The notes under the pieces were generated by a model. The model made no database searches. It was not told the DNA's origin and saw only the letters and a program-made list of their open reading frames with translations. The translations under genes and the position numbers were made by a program. 17,612 nt of DNA from Conoideocrella luteorostrata (taxonomy: Eukaryota; Ascomycota; Sordariomycetes; Hypocreales; Clavicipitaceae). Below are positions 1 through 10,252 of the stretch, one piece after another; positions within the stretch are counted from its first letter, which is position 1, and every line of letters starts with the position of its first letter. The DNA lies in assembly GCA_032433595.1 (NCBI GenBank), contig JASWJB010000551.1, forward strand, positions 1-17,612, given 5' to 3'.

Positions 1-20
1 TTTTTTTTTTTTTTTTTTTT
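1..20. repeat. Poly-T run at the left window edge
   Basis: Twenty T residues open the window, and the right edge also ends in T runs (17596-17600 and 17602-17612). Homopolymer ends on both sides look like a contig that stopped where short reads could not extend, so genes may be cut off outside. Confidence 0.8.
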
Positions 21-1652
21 AGGGATCGTAATACGCGCCTGAATCGTCATTATTTTCGTCAATAGAAGAGTCAAGGGGGTGGTAAGGTAGCAGGCAGTAT
101 TCGACTCTATTCCGAGGAGAAACAGATTCCCTGCCAAATTCAACACACTAGGCGAGTCTGAATAGCAAGTACAATAGGGACAAAAGATATAACTGGCATA
201 GCGTGGGCGGGGCGCGACAGACAGACCACATGGGCCGTCTTGGCGATGAACAGTCGTTCCGCTTGCAAACATGAATGACGGGTGTGGTGGGTGTGGTGGG
301 GATTGGTGTGCGTGAGTGTGTGAGCGAGTGGAGCGTGGCGTTTGAATGTGGAAAACCTTGAGCCTCAGTCATGGTTTTTTGGATGAGACAACGACGAAAG
401 AGGCTAGGTTTCGAGAACGAGGCTGCTCTTCACGAGCTGGAACTGTTGCGGGGCGAAACTGCAACCCTAGTCTTGCGTAGTTTCCTTTGAATGAATTACA
501 ATTACAAGAAAGAAAACAAAAAGCCACGAATTAGTTTATAGAATGTGTTTTGTCGGGGCCTGGGCCTAGCTATTCTTTTTGGTCTCCCACCCCTTTGAAA
601 GCTAGTCTAGCTCGACGGGTCACCCCTCGTGTAACCATGACCGCGGGTCAGGTCAAGATATTGTACCGAAGAAGGCGCCAGCCTTTTTTCTTGGATGTCG
701 TTCGTCGCCATCCATAATGTCGTACCTATTGACAGCGGCGCAAGGCATGTGCCAAAGGAAAAATTGGGGACGATGCGCTATTGCGGAAAACCTTGCCGAC
801 TGTGCAGCACAGCTCTGTATTGTTGGATTGTGACGCAAGCAAGGCAGGAAGGGAGAGGGGGTTCGGGGGGGCGAGGCTTTGTGCATTATTGCAGGGACTG
901 ACTGCCTGGTGCGGCAGAGTGGTTCGATTGAATGACACTGTGACATATCGCCGCAGGATGCGATAGAGCACACGACGCAGCAGTTATTGTGTGATCCTGT
1001 CGGCGAACAGAAGTTGACGAGCAACACTTTGCCGGCCGGCACCCAAGCCAAGCCAAGCCAATATAACGTACGCACGCATTGTGGCAGTACGGTTCAGTCA
1101 GTGCTGCCGGCACGGCGTTGACCGTACATGTACATGATAACCCCCTTCCCCAACAGGAGCATTTGCCGAAAGAGAGCCGTCGCCCTCCCCATTTGACGAA
1201 GGACAGCACAGCCGAATCGTATTGTTCTCGGTTTGTCTAAGGGGGGGGGAGGGGAGCGCAATGGAATGTCGTGGCGCGGTCTGGGCAGAGTCATATGCGC
1301 ATCGGCGTCACGCCACGACAAAGAGGGCATTTGCCGAGCCGTCCTCGCAGGTACTTGAGTTGGCGCGAAGGGATGGGGGGGGGATTGCAAAATAGCTTCT
1401 CATAGGTGGCAACGACGTATTGTTGTTGGCATTGAGGCGTCACAAGTTTCCTATTGTTCTTTTGCTAGTTACTATTGTTGTTGAAATTAGGCTGCGGGCC
1501 CCGCCTGTTCAGAAGCCGATCCGGACTAGCGCCCGTCCCCGGCCCAGCCGTTAAGTGGTCCCGCTCGGGTGCCGAAACGGCGTTGTCCAGTTGAGGCTGG
1601 ATTTTGGTTGGTCAGAGCGAACGGCGCCGCCTCCGCCTCCCCCTTCCCCCCC

Positions 1653-1670
1653 CATGCATGCATGCATGCA
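1653..1670. repeat. CATG tetranucleotide repeat
   Basis: Four and a half CATG units, self-complementary, directly follow a run of eight C (1646-1653). They are followed by an imperfect ACAATAC-type repeat to about 1720. A similar CATG tract is at 12922-12941. Confidence 0.85.
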
Positions 1671-2343
1671 TTGCATTCAATACCATATACAATACCAACT
1701 AACTACAATACAATACAACCTTGCGTCTTTTGACTTTGGTTGCGCTTTTCCTTGAACTCTTTGACCCTCGGGTCTTGACCGGTCCAAGCCATCTGCTTTG
1801 GCTGGCGTGGATGACGAGCAAAATTTGCTCCTGGGGTCTGTCTCTTCCGGACATCCGTCATCCGCCACCCCTGCCTGCCTACCGTAGGTGGCCAGTGCTC
1901 GTTTTCCCGGTGGCTGAGGGTGGAAATATGTCCATCCCGCTGATGAATTCTCATGACCTCATTGAACATTGAGCCAACCATTGTGAATCCTTCGCAAGCC
2001 ACCTCCCCCTCACGCCCATCACCTCACTCTGAGTCGATGCTGACCATGCTCCCCGTCTTATCATTCCATTGAACCAAACTTTGATCGGCGATGTCAACTG
2101 ACATGGAAGGCAGTACACATGGCGTCTTCTTGGCTCTCACGTCCTGGTGTGCCGGTTTCCGAATGCAGCCAGACCACGCGTCGTCTCTACACGGCAAACT
2201 GCTCTCTGATGGCACCTTCTGTCCCCCCCTTTTTTTTGCTTTTGCTGTTTCCCGCCCTCGTTTTCGGGCTGCCTTCGTCAAGAAGCCTAAAAAGGGGGGC
2301 GCATATAGTTTTTGTGAAAGCCCGATGCTGCCATCACATCACT

Positions 2344-2359
2344 CACACACACACACACA
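2344..2359. repeat. (CA)8 microsatellite
   Basis: Eight perfect CA units in gene-free DNA, with no frame across it that I would support. Confidence 0.9.
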
Positions 2360-4890
2360 GACCTAGCCAGAATCCAGAATGGAGTATTGAGATATGTGGC
2401 TACGAGCCTTGTAGTTCAACTTCCTTGATCGGTATCGCGCCGACTTTGATGTGCTTTCAACGCAGCAACTAATATCTGACTCACTGTTTCGTAATGCAGG
2501 CCCGAATCCATCCCAGTGGTAATGATGCCTCTTTTGTGGCTGTCAGGCGCTAGCTAGCAAGTGAGAAGTAGGCTACCAGGCGGTCGGTCGCATCGCAAGC
2601 GGCCGGGGGGGGGGGATATAAGTCCAGGTTTTCAGATATTTAACTCTGTATTCAGATTCACACTTGCTATTGTTCTCAAGCGCCGCTGTGACACATGGTA
2701 GCACCGCGTGGAGCAGAAGCAGGGATGATGATCCCGCTGTTAGCCCTAGCCGCTGTCTGTGTTCGTGGTACCAATGTGTGGTCTTCTCACATGCTTTCCT
2801 AGCTTTCCAGTAGAGAGTGTGGTCATGATGATACTTGGTGGTTCAGCTTCTGCCTGGGCTGCTTCACCGGGCCGATCAATTACAAGGTTTGGCATCTCCA
2901 AAGTCTACCTTACCGATGCTGGACATGCTGTTTGGCACCCACTTTCTGCTTTTTGTTGAACTATCAGTTCCTCCTCAATGGCGGTCCAGAAGCAACTAAA
3001 GTACGTAACCCATGTCGAATGTAACCCCCAGATGGCATCATCATCACATTCAACCAGCCGTTCTTTCCCATTGACAAGACGCCAAATGTAACTCCAACGA
3101 GGGGGCAGCAGCCTCGACAGGCGCATGAATAAGCTAACAGCTATTCTTCTTGACGCTCTCTATCGCTCTCAGCCCAATCATATCTACCATGCCAACGCCA
3201 CCGGGGTGATAAATGTGCACACACCGCATCCATCGTGCTTTCCACATCGACCGCCACAAGCCAAGAAACATAAAAAAAAACAAAAAAACGAAACAAGGCT
3301 GGGCTCATACATCCACACACGGCACACGAGTTCCAACCTAATTTAACGCCTTTTCGTAGCGTTGAATGCCTTGGATTCTCATACCGACGACACGGCACAA
3401 GGCTTCGCCACCGTCCGTCTCGCTCCCTCCCTCCCGTTGAGGTTGAGAGGCATTCTCTGCAATTGTGTATTCATCCGCGGACTTGACAACACGCCCCCCC
3501 GCCCCCCGCCCTTCAGAAACAAATATCGAAGAGGGGTTTTTTTTAATATGGAGAGAGGAGGTACCTATTACGTATGATCGACAATGGGATGCAATGATTC
3601 AAGTCGAGATGCTGCGTCACGAGTCCTTCTCGAGTCGGTGTTTTTCCACTACGGCTGTGAATGAAGCCTTGGACAATACTATCTAGTTTCGGAGCTTGTT
3701 CCTATACGGTACTGTAGCTCGCGTCAACAATAAAGGCTACGCACGCAGCCCGGGCCTTTTTCGTCACATAAGCGGCTGACAATAGCATCAATTACAATAC
3801 CTATTAGAGCGGGAACTGGACTTGCTGTCCTCCCACACGCCACCCCTCCCCCTCTCTTTCTCTCAATGCCCTTCTCCGTGCATTAAAATACTATGCAGTA
3901 GAGTAGCATTTCGCAGGATTGTTCATCAGTGGATACATAGGCAAAGCATAGGTACTTGGAAAAGAGACAGTTGAGGTGCAAGTTCAGCCCTCTCCATGGC
4001 CAGTGTGCCTCAGCCTCGTCGCATAGTCTAACTACGCCTCGCCACCAAGAGGAAAGAGAGTTTTGGTTTACTCATCTCAACAAAAAGCTACAGTACTTAG
4101 ACTTTGTCGATTACGTGAATAATAGCTGCTCTCTCTCTCCGCAGAGGTACGGTATATTGTTTGTCTCCAACTTTGCTCATTTCCTCGGACCCGCCCACTC
4201 AAACACGACATCGCCGTTCTTTGAATCCCGATGCTCCCTCCGAAGCTTCAGCCTGTCTCCATCTTTACTTATTGTCTTTTTGTATCTGTCATTCAGGATC
4301 ACACCCCATGACCGATGCTGTAATGTCGCGACCATCTCTCCAAACAGACAGCTCACAAGTCGGGGAGGAGAAGTATGGTTACACCAAGAACCCTAAAAAA
4401 AGGGTAGAAGCATACACCCCGTTCATTGCGCTGCCAGACACCCTCCTCTTTCATTTCATTTTTGTTCTGTTAACCCCGAAATCAAAGCACGCAATGCCAT
4501 CATCTGGTCCATGACTGCACGGCACAATACGCAGCAGCAGCTATCGGGGGTGAGACGTCACGCGGCAGTTGAATAAGGACATTTCGTTTCGGTCTGGCCA
4601 GTGCGCTCGTCAAGGACACTCCGAGAACAGAGCGTACACCGTCTTCCTGCCGCTGCCAGATTCGTGACTGACGTGGACATGTACAAACTCGACGCTGAAG
4701 ATCGCAGAACAGGCCATGTAAGGGTTATATTTACTTGTTTTCCCTTCCAGAGCATCGCATCATTTCGTTGTCTTAGGACGGGGAAGGGAGCTCAGCCAGC
4801 GGACAGCGATGTTGCCTCTCAAAATAGTAACTTGTCTTTGCGCAACTGGAAACTCCCAACACAACAATTCTTATTTTGTTAATTTTTCAA

Positions 4891-4911
4891 TTTTTTTTTT
4901 TTTTTTTTTTT
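4891..4911. repeat. Poly-T run (21 T)
   Basis: Twenty-one consecutive T inside a wider T-rich stretch (about 4868-4950). It is likely length-variable and prone to sequencing error. On the minus strand it is poly-A, but no retroelement body or target-site duplication was seen beside it. Confidence 0.85.
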
Positions 4912-5576
4912 GGTAATGATATTGTTTTTTTCTTTTCCTTCTTCTTTTTTGTTCTCGCCCTGAGCCCATCGTAAAATTAACTGACTGACTTGTCTCATTT
5001 ATGCTATTGTCTTGCCGTCGCGATATCCACTGCACGAGCTTCACGGGCTTCACGGACTTCATCGTAGCAAACATCCCATTGAGCTTTTATTTGTTCCCGA
5101 CGCTGTTATTTATTCATCACCAGAACGCGACCCACAGAAACGTGTGAGAATACGAGAATTGTTCTTCTTTTTTTTGGGGGGGGTTCTTTCATTTTCCTCC
5201 TCTGCCCCAAGTCCAGATGCGTCCTCGATACCCTCCCTCCCTTCCTTGCCAATCGTGCACAGCGGTATTCTTCCCTGGCAGAAAAAACGGCCATTCATCC
5301 GCACGGCGCAGCACCAAGAAACGCATTTATCCAGACATCAACAATCAACACAGCCAACACCCACATACGGAGGCCCCTACGGAGCACAACATACCACCCA
5401 GATTTGTCAGAAACCCAAAAAAAAACCGGCAGCACCGGATATGACGCCAAGAAGTGATAACTCTTTCACGGTCCCCCTAACCCCCCTGACATCGCTGCAA
5501 AGTCACTCGTCCAGACCACCCGTCATCAAAATCAGGTGTTTTCGATAAAATAAACAAAGTAAAATAAACAAACCAC

Positions 5577-5603
5577 CACACCAACACCAACACCAACACC
5601 AAA
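5577..5603. repeat. (ACACCA)n hexanucleotide repeat
   Basis: About four units of ACACCA, preceded by CCACCA, in the gene-poor region. Confidence 0.8.
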
Positions 5604-5784
5604 CGTAAACGTACATCCCTTTCCGGATCGGGTAGCACATCAATCTTCCCTTCCGCGTTGCTCCCAGGCGCCCAACAGCATAAACCACGTGTCTCACGGG
5701 TGTTCGTTGCTGACGGAGACCTTACCGAGCGTCTTCTCATTGGCGTGCGCTGTACGAAGTATAAAAATATGCTCACGACTAGTT

Positions 5785-5828
5785 GGTCGGTTGGTTGGTC
5801 GGTTGCTGTGCGTAGCGTAGCGTAGCGT
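5785..5828. repeat. GGTY tetranucleotide and CGTAG pentanucleotide repeats
   Basis: Alternating GGTC and GGTT units (5785-5804) are followed seven bases later by three tandem CGTAG units and a partial fourth (5811-5828). Confidence 0.75.
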
Positions 5829-6416
5829 CAGTAACTGGATGACACACGCATGACATAACTCGTCATTCGGGCATCGTTGGCGATAAGATGATACTAATGG
5901 GTGCGGCGCCATGGCCATTCTAGCGACTGTGCTTCACCCTCTATTAGACAGGTCGCCTGCGCCGTGGCCAATGGGGGCGGCGCGAGAACGTGTCGAAAAA
6001 AGATCTCACGTGCATCGAGGTAGGGTGTCCAACTGAAACGCAATGAATTTGTTGGCTGTTGTTGTCGCGTTGGTTGAAGATGGGCGGATTTGTAATATCT
6101 GACAAGTTCGTTTTCTGTCCTGTACTTCACGGTAGCAATACAACGGTATGGTATACCAGCACGACTTCCGTGTATTGTAGTGGTGGTCGGAAAGCGAAAT
6201 ACTCGACGTAAAATCTTCCGATTCGCCCTGCCTGGTCTTGGCTCTCAGCTCACGGGATGAAGTCTTGTATTGTCGGTTCTATTGTGTCGTCGGATCAAAC
6301 TTCTGATATATGGCTGTGGCAAATCCTACCGTAGTTCATGACTCGGCACGGACTGCGACTTGGCAAAGCACGACTGACTATTGCGTAGTCATGCGTAGAG
6401 TAACGAGCCTTGTCAA

Positions 6417-6967
6417 ATGAAATCAATCATCAAGTACACCATCAACGACCAGACAGACAATAGTCTCGCACTTGGCACTGCAGTCAATAATACCATGCCA
6501 TGTGTGGAGATGATTTCACATTCAAGAACTCGGAACAATTGCGTATTCCCTCTTTTGGGTGTTTCTTTGGTCTCTAGCTGCTCATCTATCAACTGCCGTC
6601 GCAAGCCGAATCACTCTCGGCTTGCTCGCTCGCTCGCTAGCTCGCTCTATTCTTTCCTCGTTAATAGTGAATGGCAGGTAAAAAGTCCGATACTCTCCAT
6701 CGCCCACTGCCCATTCCCGGCTGACTGACTTGCACAAGCTCGGCCAGAGAAACACGGGGAATCAAAAAGATGTTGAAGTTCTTCTTCTGTCCCCCAAAAC
6801 GCCGGTAAGCACGCTTCTCTCTAAGTTTTTGCCCTTGAGTTAGGGGTATCATAATGCAAGTCTCTTTCTGACGATTTGCTTTCGCCTCACAAATGCAGGT
6901 TTGTCCCGATAGTGTCTTTGTTGAAAGACGCCGCCACTCCGTCCCAATATATCATGAAAATAAATAA
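6417..6967 (+). other. Weak candidate small spliced gene (hypothetical, 131 codons if real)
   Basis: An ATG frame at 6417-6677 can be joined across two intron-like segments into 6739-6804 and 6899-6967. The first segment (6678-6738, 61 bases) starts GTAAAA and has CTGAC before an AAG acceptor. The second (6805-6898, 94 bases) starts GTAAGC and has CTGAC, a pyrimidine stretch and a CAG acceptor. All junctions are phase 0, and the joined frame stays open for 131 codons to a TAA. Against it: exon 1 contains a GCTC microsatellite translated as a Leu/Ala/Ser run, the ATG context has C at -3, and I recognise no family. It would converge on the SAM synthetase gene. A spliced non-coding transcript, or chance, is equally possible. 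Confidence 0.15.
6624..6647. repeat. (GCTC)n tetranucleotide repeat
   Basis: About five GCTC units with one interruption (GCTAGCTC). It lies within exon 1 of the weak candidate gene at 6417-6967 and weakens the coding case there. Confidence 0.75.
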
Positions 6968-7236
6968 AAAATGAAACCAGATTTTCGTAACAGCAAAAGA
7001 AAATAGTATGCTTCCAAAAAGCATAGTAAAAAAAAAGAATATATGCCGGAAACCGCCTGTCCCCACGTCCCGTGTGGAGGAGTTACATGGTTTCGTTGAG
7101 AAACGTACGCCGCCTAAGTGTGCATGAAAAATGCCATAATTAACACATCTTAACATTTATATAGTTGAGAAATGCAGAGTTTGTTGAAGTCTCTCCGCAC
7201 ACCGTTCCCAGATAGTAAGGGGCAAAACTATGCCGC

Positions 7237-8607
7237 TTAGAACTTGAGTTGCTTAGGCTGCTCCCAAGTGAAAGACTGGTTGGTACCGAAATGACCGTTC
7301 TTGGCAGTCTGGAGGTAGATGGGGCGGTCCAGGCTAAGCTCACGAACAATGACACCGGGGCGGAGGTCGAAGTTGTCGCGGATAATCTCGACAAGCTCCT
7401 CCGAGGTCTTTGCAGAGGTGCCGTAGGTATCAACATGGATGGATAGAGGCTCAGCAACACCAATGGCGTAGGACAGCTGGACAAGAGCACGACGAGCGAG
7501 GCCAGCGTTGACCAGAGACTTGGCGATCCAGCGACCGACATAGGCGGCGGAACGGTCGACCTTGGAGAAATCCTTGCCGGAGAAGGCACCGCCACCGTGG
7601 GCACCCCAACCACCGTAGGTATCGACGATGATCTTACGGCCAGTCAAACCAGCGTCACCTTGAGGGCCACCAATGATGAACAAACCGGAGGGTTGGATCT
7701 GCAAGGCTCGAATCAGCTCATGTCTCATGTCTCATATGTGTTGTGAGGGGTTAGGTTAAATCCAAATTCTCTCGTAGAGCCAAAACTTACGTGGTAGATG
7801 GTGTTGTCATCGAGGTACTTGGCAGGGATGGTCTGCTTGATAACCTTCTCGAGAATCTCCTTGCGGAGCTGCTCAGTGGTAATGTCGGGGGAGTGTTGGG
7901 CAGAAACGACGACAGTGTGGACACGAACAGGAACCACAGCACCGTTGTCATGCTTGTACTCAACGGTGACTTGGGTCTTGGTGTCCGGGCGCAGCCAAGG
8001 AAGGGAGCCATCGCGACGGGCAGCAGACATGGTAGCGTTCAGCTTGTGTGCGAGCTGAAGAGTGAGGGGGAAAAGCTCGGGGGTCTCGTCGGTTGCATAA
8101 CCGAACATGATACCCTGGTCACCGGCACCGAGGCGCTCGAGGGCCTCCTCGTAGTGCAGACCCTGGGCAATGTCGGGGGATTGCTGCTCAATGGCGACGA
8201 GCAAGTTGAGGGTCTTGTAGTCGAAACCCTTGGAGGAGTCATCGTAACCGATGTCCTTGACGGCGTCACGAACAATCTTCTGGTAGTCAAGCTTGGCCTT
8301 GGTGGTGATCTCACCGAAGACCATGACCATGCCAGTCTTGGTGGCGGTCTCGCAAGCAACCTTGGATAGGGGATCCTCAGCCAAGCAGGCATCGAGAATA
8401 GCATCAGAGACCTGATCGGCGATCTTGTCGGGGTGACCTTCACCGACGGACTCGGACTGTGTGGTGAGTTAGCAGTCATGTACAATCTCAGCGCAGCACT
8501 TGAGGCTTTAAAATTCTCTCAAGTCCGGCTCGGACTGGTGGCCGTCTTACGGTGAAGAGGAAGGTGCCCTGAGGGGCAGCCCCGTTGGTGCCGTTGACGC
8601 CAGGCAT
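7237..8607 (-). CDS. eth-1: S-adenosylmethionine synthetase (methionine adenosyltransferase), 3 exons
   Basis: This enzyme makes S-adenosylmethionine from methionine and ATP, releasing phosphate and pyrophosphate. It is cytosolic and supplies the methyl donor for nearly all methylation. Exons on the minus strand are 8607-8551, 8456-7791 and 7698-7237. The introns are 94 and 92 bases, both starting GTAAG; intron 1 has a CTAAC branch site 12 bases before its CAG. Both introns are phase 0. The spliced product is 394 residues, the normal fungal length. Visible family signatures are GEGHPDK (24-30, ATP site), [11 protein letters not shown] (129-139), [16 protein letters not shown] (256-271) and GGGAFSGKD (276-284, phosphate-binding loop). 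The N-terminus MPGVNGTNG and the end KQLKF are complete. The start has A at -3. Codon use favours C- and G-ending codons, as expected of a highly expressed gene. Retaining intron 2 would introduce an in-frame stop. The symbol follows the Neurospora gene; yeast orthologues are SAM1 and SAM2. Confidence 0.97.
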
Positions 8608-8862
8608 TTTTGTGTGTATGTAAAGAGGAAGAAAAGAATTGGGTGAGGAGGCTATGATCCGTGAAAGTGTCCGAGGGGGAACAGATTCAATTTATGGCCG
8701 GGAAGAAAGATTTGTGTGACTTCGGGGCGCAGGGGGGGGAAGTTAACTAAGCAAATGGAGAGTTAGTATTTACGTTGGGATTTGACGAGTGCAGTAGTAA
8801 TAGAGTGGTAATCAATGCAATTGACAGGATCACATACCACTGCAAGGTTATACTCAAAAACA

Positions 8863-8954
8863 CAGAGCAGGAGAGAGAAAGAGAATAGATGAGGGGGGGG
8901 GGTTGGATGTCAGACGAGGAGGAAGAAGAAGAAGAAGAGGGAAAGTCGGAGAGT
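8863..8954 (-). promoter_or_regulatory. CT-rich tract upstream of the SAM synthetase gene
   Basis: On the gene's strand this is almost pure pyrimidine: a CTT-repeat stretch, a run of ten C, then CT repeats, about 255-350 bases before the ATG. CT-rich blocks near transcription starts are common in highly expressed genes of filamentous fungi. I infer a core-promoter or start-site role. Confidence 0.5.
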
Positions 8955-9542
8955 TTTATGCCGGTGTTTTTCTGAGGGGGGCACTTTGCGCCCAGCGAGA
9001 ACCCGAATGGTGGTTGGAGGGGCTGCACGGCAGAAAAAAAATGGCAACGCGGGATGGTATCGACACAAGAGCGTGCTAGCGCAGCGAGAGACGCTACCTG
9101 CTCAACAAAGCAGTGTTTCACATCGCCGCAGGTTCCTCCGAATACGGGACTAACATGGTACACCAGGTGGCCGCAAGCGATGAGGGGCAGCGACGCCTGC
9201 CACTCTCCTAGGACTATTGCGCCATCTCGCAGCCAGTGAACGAACGTCCGATGCCCCCAATTCGTGCCGCGTCCCCTGTTCATCCGTCAAGCCTCTTCCC
9301 AGTTCCATCACCCAGTCTCACCACGTCTCACCAAGGAGTATCTAATAAGGTGAAGTGACTCTCGCTCAATGTTGCATCAATATCACGTCGTTCTCTGGTT
9401 GTTCACCTCTGCCGACACTTGGCCTTTTGGGCCCCCGCTCCCCCGCGCATGAGACCCAGGCTCTCGCTCATCTCAACCAGTTGGCCTCTCATCTGTTCAT
9501 TGCGTGGTTGGTCAGTCCGCTGCGAACGCCGAAGCCATGCCT

Positions 9543-9571
9543 CGGAGTATCAATAGTCCCTAGGTACTCCG
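9543..9571. repeat. 7-base inverted repeat CGGAGTA/TACTCCG
   Basis: CGGAGTA at 9543-9549 is the exact reverse complement of TACTCCG at 9565-9571, with a 15-base loop. The right arm extends into TACTCCGTAC. It is part of the motif family also seen at 9720-9772 and 16651-17493. Confidence 0.7.
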
Positions 9572-9719
9572 TACGTATTCGCGTGGTGTGGCCAGTGTCT
9601 GTACGCAGGATGACAACGTGCGAACTGGTCAGTCCCAACGCAATAATAAGGGTCCCCCTGTACCCCGTAGCTCCCAGTTTCTAGTTTGTAACCCCGACAG
9701 CCGCCCCCCCGAGCACAAG

Positions 9720-9772
9720 TACTCCGGAAACCCGTCGAAGCTCGCATCAGGCTGCTTCCGGACTTTGGAGTA
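9720..9772. repeat. 53-base segment bounded by TACTCC and GGAGTA
   Basis: TACTCCGGAA at the left and TTCCGG followed by GGAGTA at the right form an interrupted terminal inverted repeat. It resembles a very short decayed element of the same motif family, but it has no coding content. Confidence 0.5.
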
Positions 9773-10252
9773 TAGCCTTTTCGGGAGACACTGCTGGGGC
9801 TTTGTGCTCACATTGGCACCAATAACTGTGCCTGGCTCCATGCTCAGGAACCACAGAGCTTAAGGTCGGGGGCGCACACGGAATATAGTACAACAGCATT
9901 TAGCCCCGTCAGGTTGTCAAAGTGGTCGGATTTTGACGCGGTGAGAGAAGGTTCAACGTAGCATGGCCCTGGCAGCGGAGGTATCGCCGACCGGGCGGTG
10001 GGACGAGACACCAAACGCCAACTAACCAACTTGGCTGCTTGGGCCCAACCCCACCATCGACGCCGACGTCAATATTTTTTGCGGTGACCGTGTGGCCGTA
10101 GCTCCAAAAAAAAAAAATCGTCACAATCTAGTGCCGCTTCCTTGTGGCAAAGGCTGCAGCTGCGTCAACCGAGACCGCATACAGATACCCTCGCCCATTA
10201 AATCGCACATTATCACTCCTTGAGCTTTACGATCGGGAACGAGCGCTTCACC

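Larger units (their letters stand above)
1..7236. other. Gene-poor region, about 7.2 kb, no supported gene
   Basis: No reading frame here looks like protein, apart from the weak candidate at 6417-6967. Frames of up to 178 codons exist, but they are low-complexity, lack ATG starts, or overlap one another on both strands. The region contains CT-rich stretches on the plus strand (about 3830-3865, 4125-4290, 5160-5260), long G or C runs, A- and T-runs and several microsatellites listed separately. I found no tRNA A/B boxes, no 5S or snRNA signatures and no transposase-like frame. It could be the upstream regulatory region of a minus-strand gene beyond the left edge, a locus for non-coding RNA, or decayed repeat DNA. 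Confidence 0.6.
8608..10252. promoter_or_regulatory. Divergent intergenic promoter region between the SAM synthetase and GPN3 genes
   Basis: This 1,645-base gap separates two start codons facing away from each other, so it must hold both promoters and 5' leaders. The SAM synthetase side is strongly pyrimidine-rich on its coding strand (listed separately). Both ATG codons have A at -3. The middle (9543-9772) carries inverted-repeat copies of the TACTCC/GGAGTA motif. A run of twelve A lies at about 10106-10117, some 140 bases before the GPN3 start. No convincing TATA box or known methionine-control site was recognised. The 178-codon minus-strand frame at 8747-9283 is judged spurious. Confidence 0.7.

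Noticed and set aside
15..30. TTAGGG next to the poly-T run, suggesting a telomere
   Set aside because: Only a single unit is present, with no tandem array.
905..940. tRNA-like A-box and B-box fragments (GGCAGAGTGG and GGTTCGATT)
   Set aside because: The two boxes overlap instead of being spaced, and no acceptor stem or T arm can be formed.
4308..4560. Exon-like segment starting MTDAVMSRPS after a CAG acceptor, with later GTAGAA and GTGAGA donors
   Set aside because: The plausible next exon after the branch-like site near 4470 hits a stop within nine codons, so no coherent gene model forms.
5012..5548. 178-codon plus-strand frame in the gene-poor region
   Set aside because: It begins at TTG, has no ATG until near its end, and reads as low-complexity Pro/Ser/Gln.
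7100..7236. Possible SAM-sensing m6A hairpin (UACAGAGAA type) in the SAM synthetase 3' region, as in animal MAT2A
   Set aside because: The motif is not present on the gene's strand in the first 140 bases after the stop.
7791..8369. 192-codon open frame antisense to SAM synthetase exon 2, and other frames of 74-148 codons over the same exon
   Set aside because: Shadow frames caused by strong codon bias of the real gene; no ordinary start or family match.
8747..9283. 178-codon ATG frame on the minus strand upstream of the SAM synthetase gene, with a hydrophobic end
   Set aside because: It overlaps the CT-rich promoter tract, which creates a run of Ser. It has no family resemblance and sits where the promoter and leader should be.
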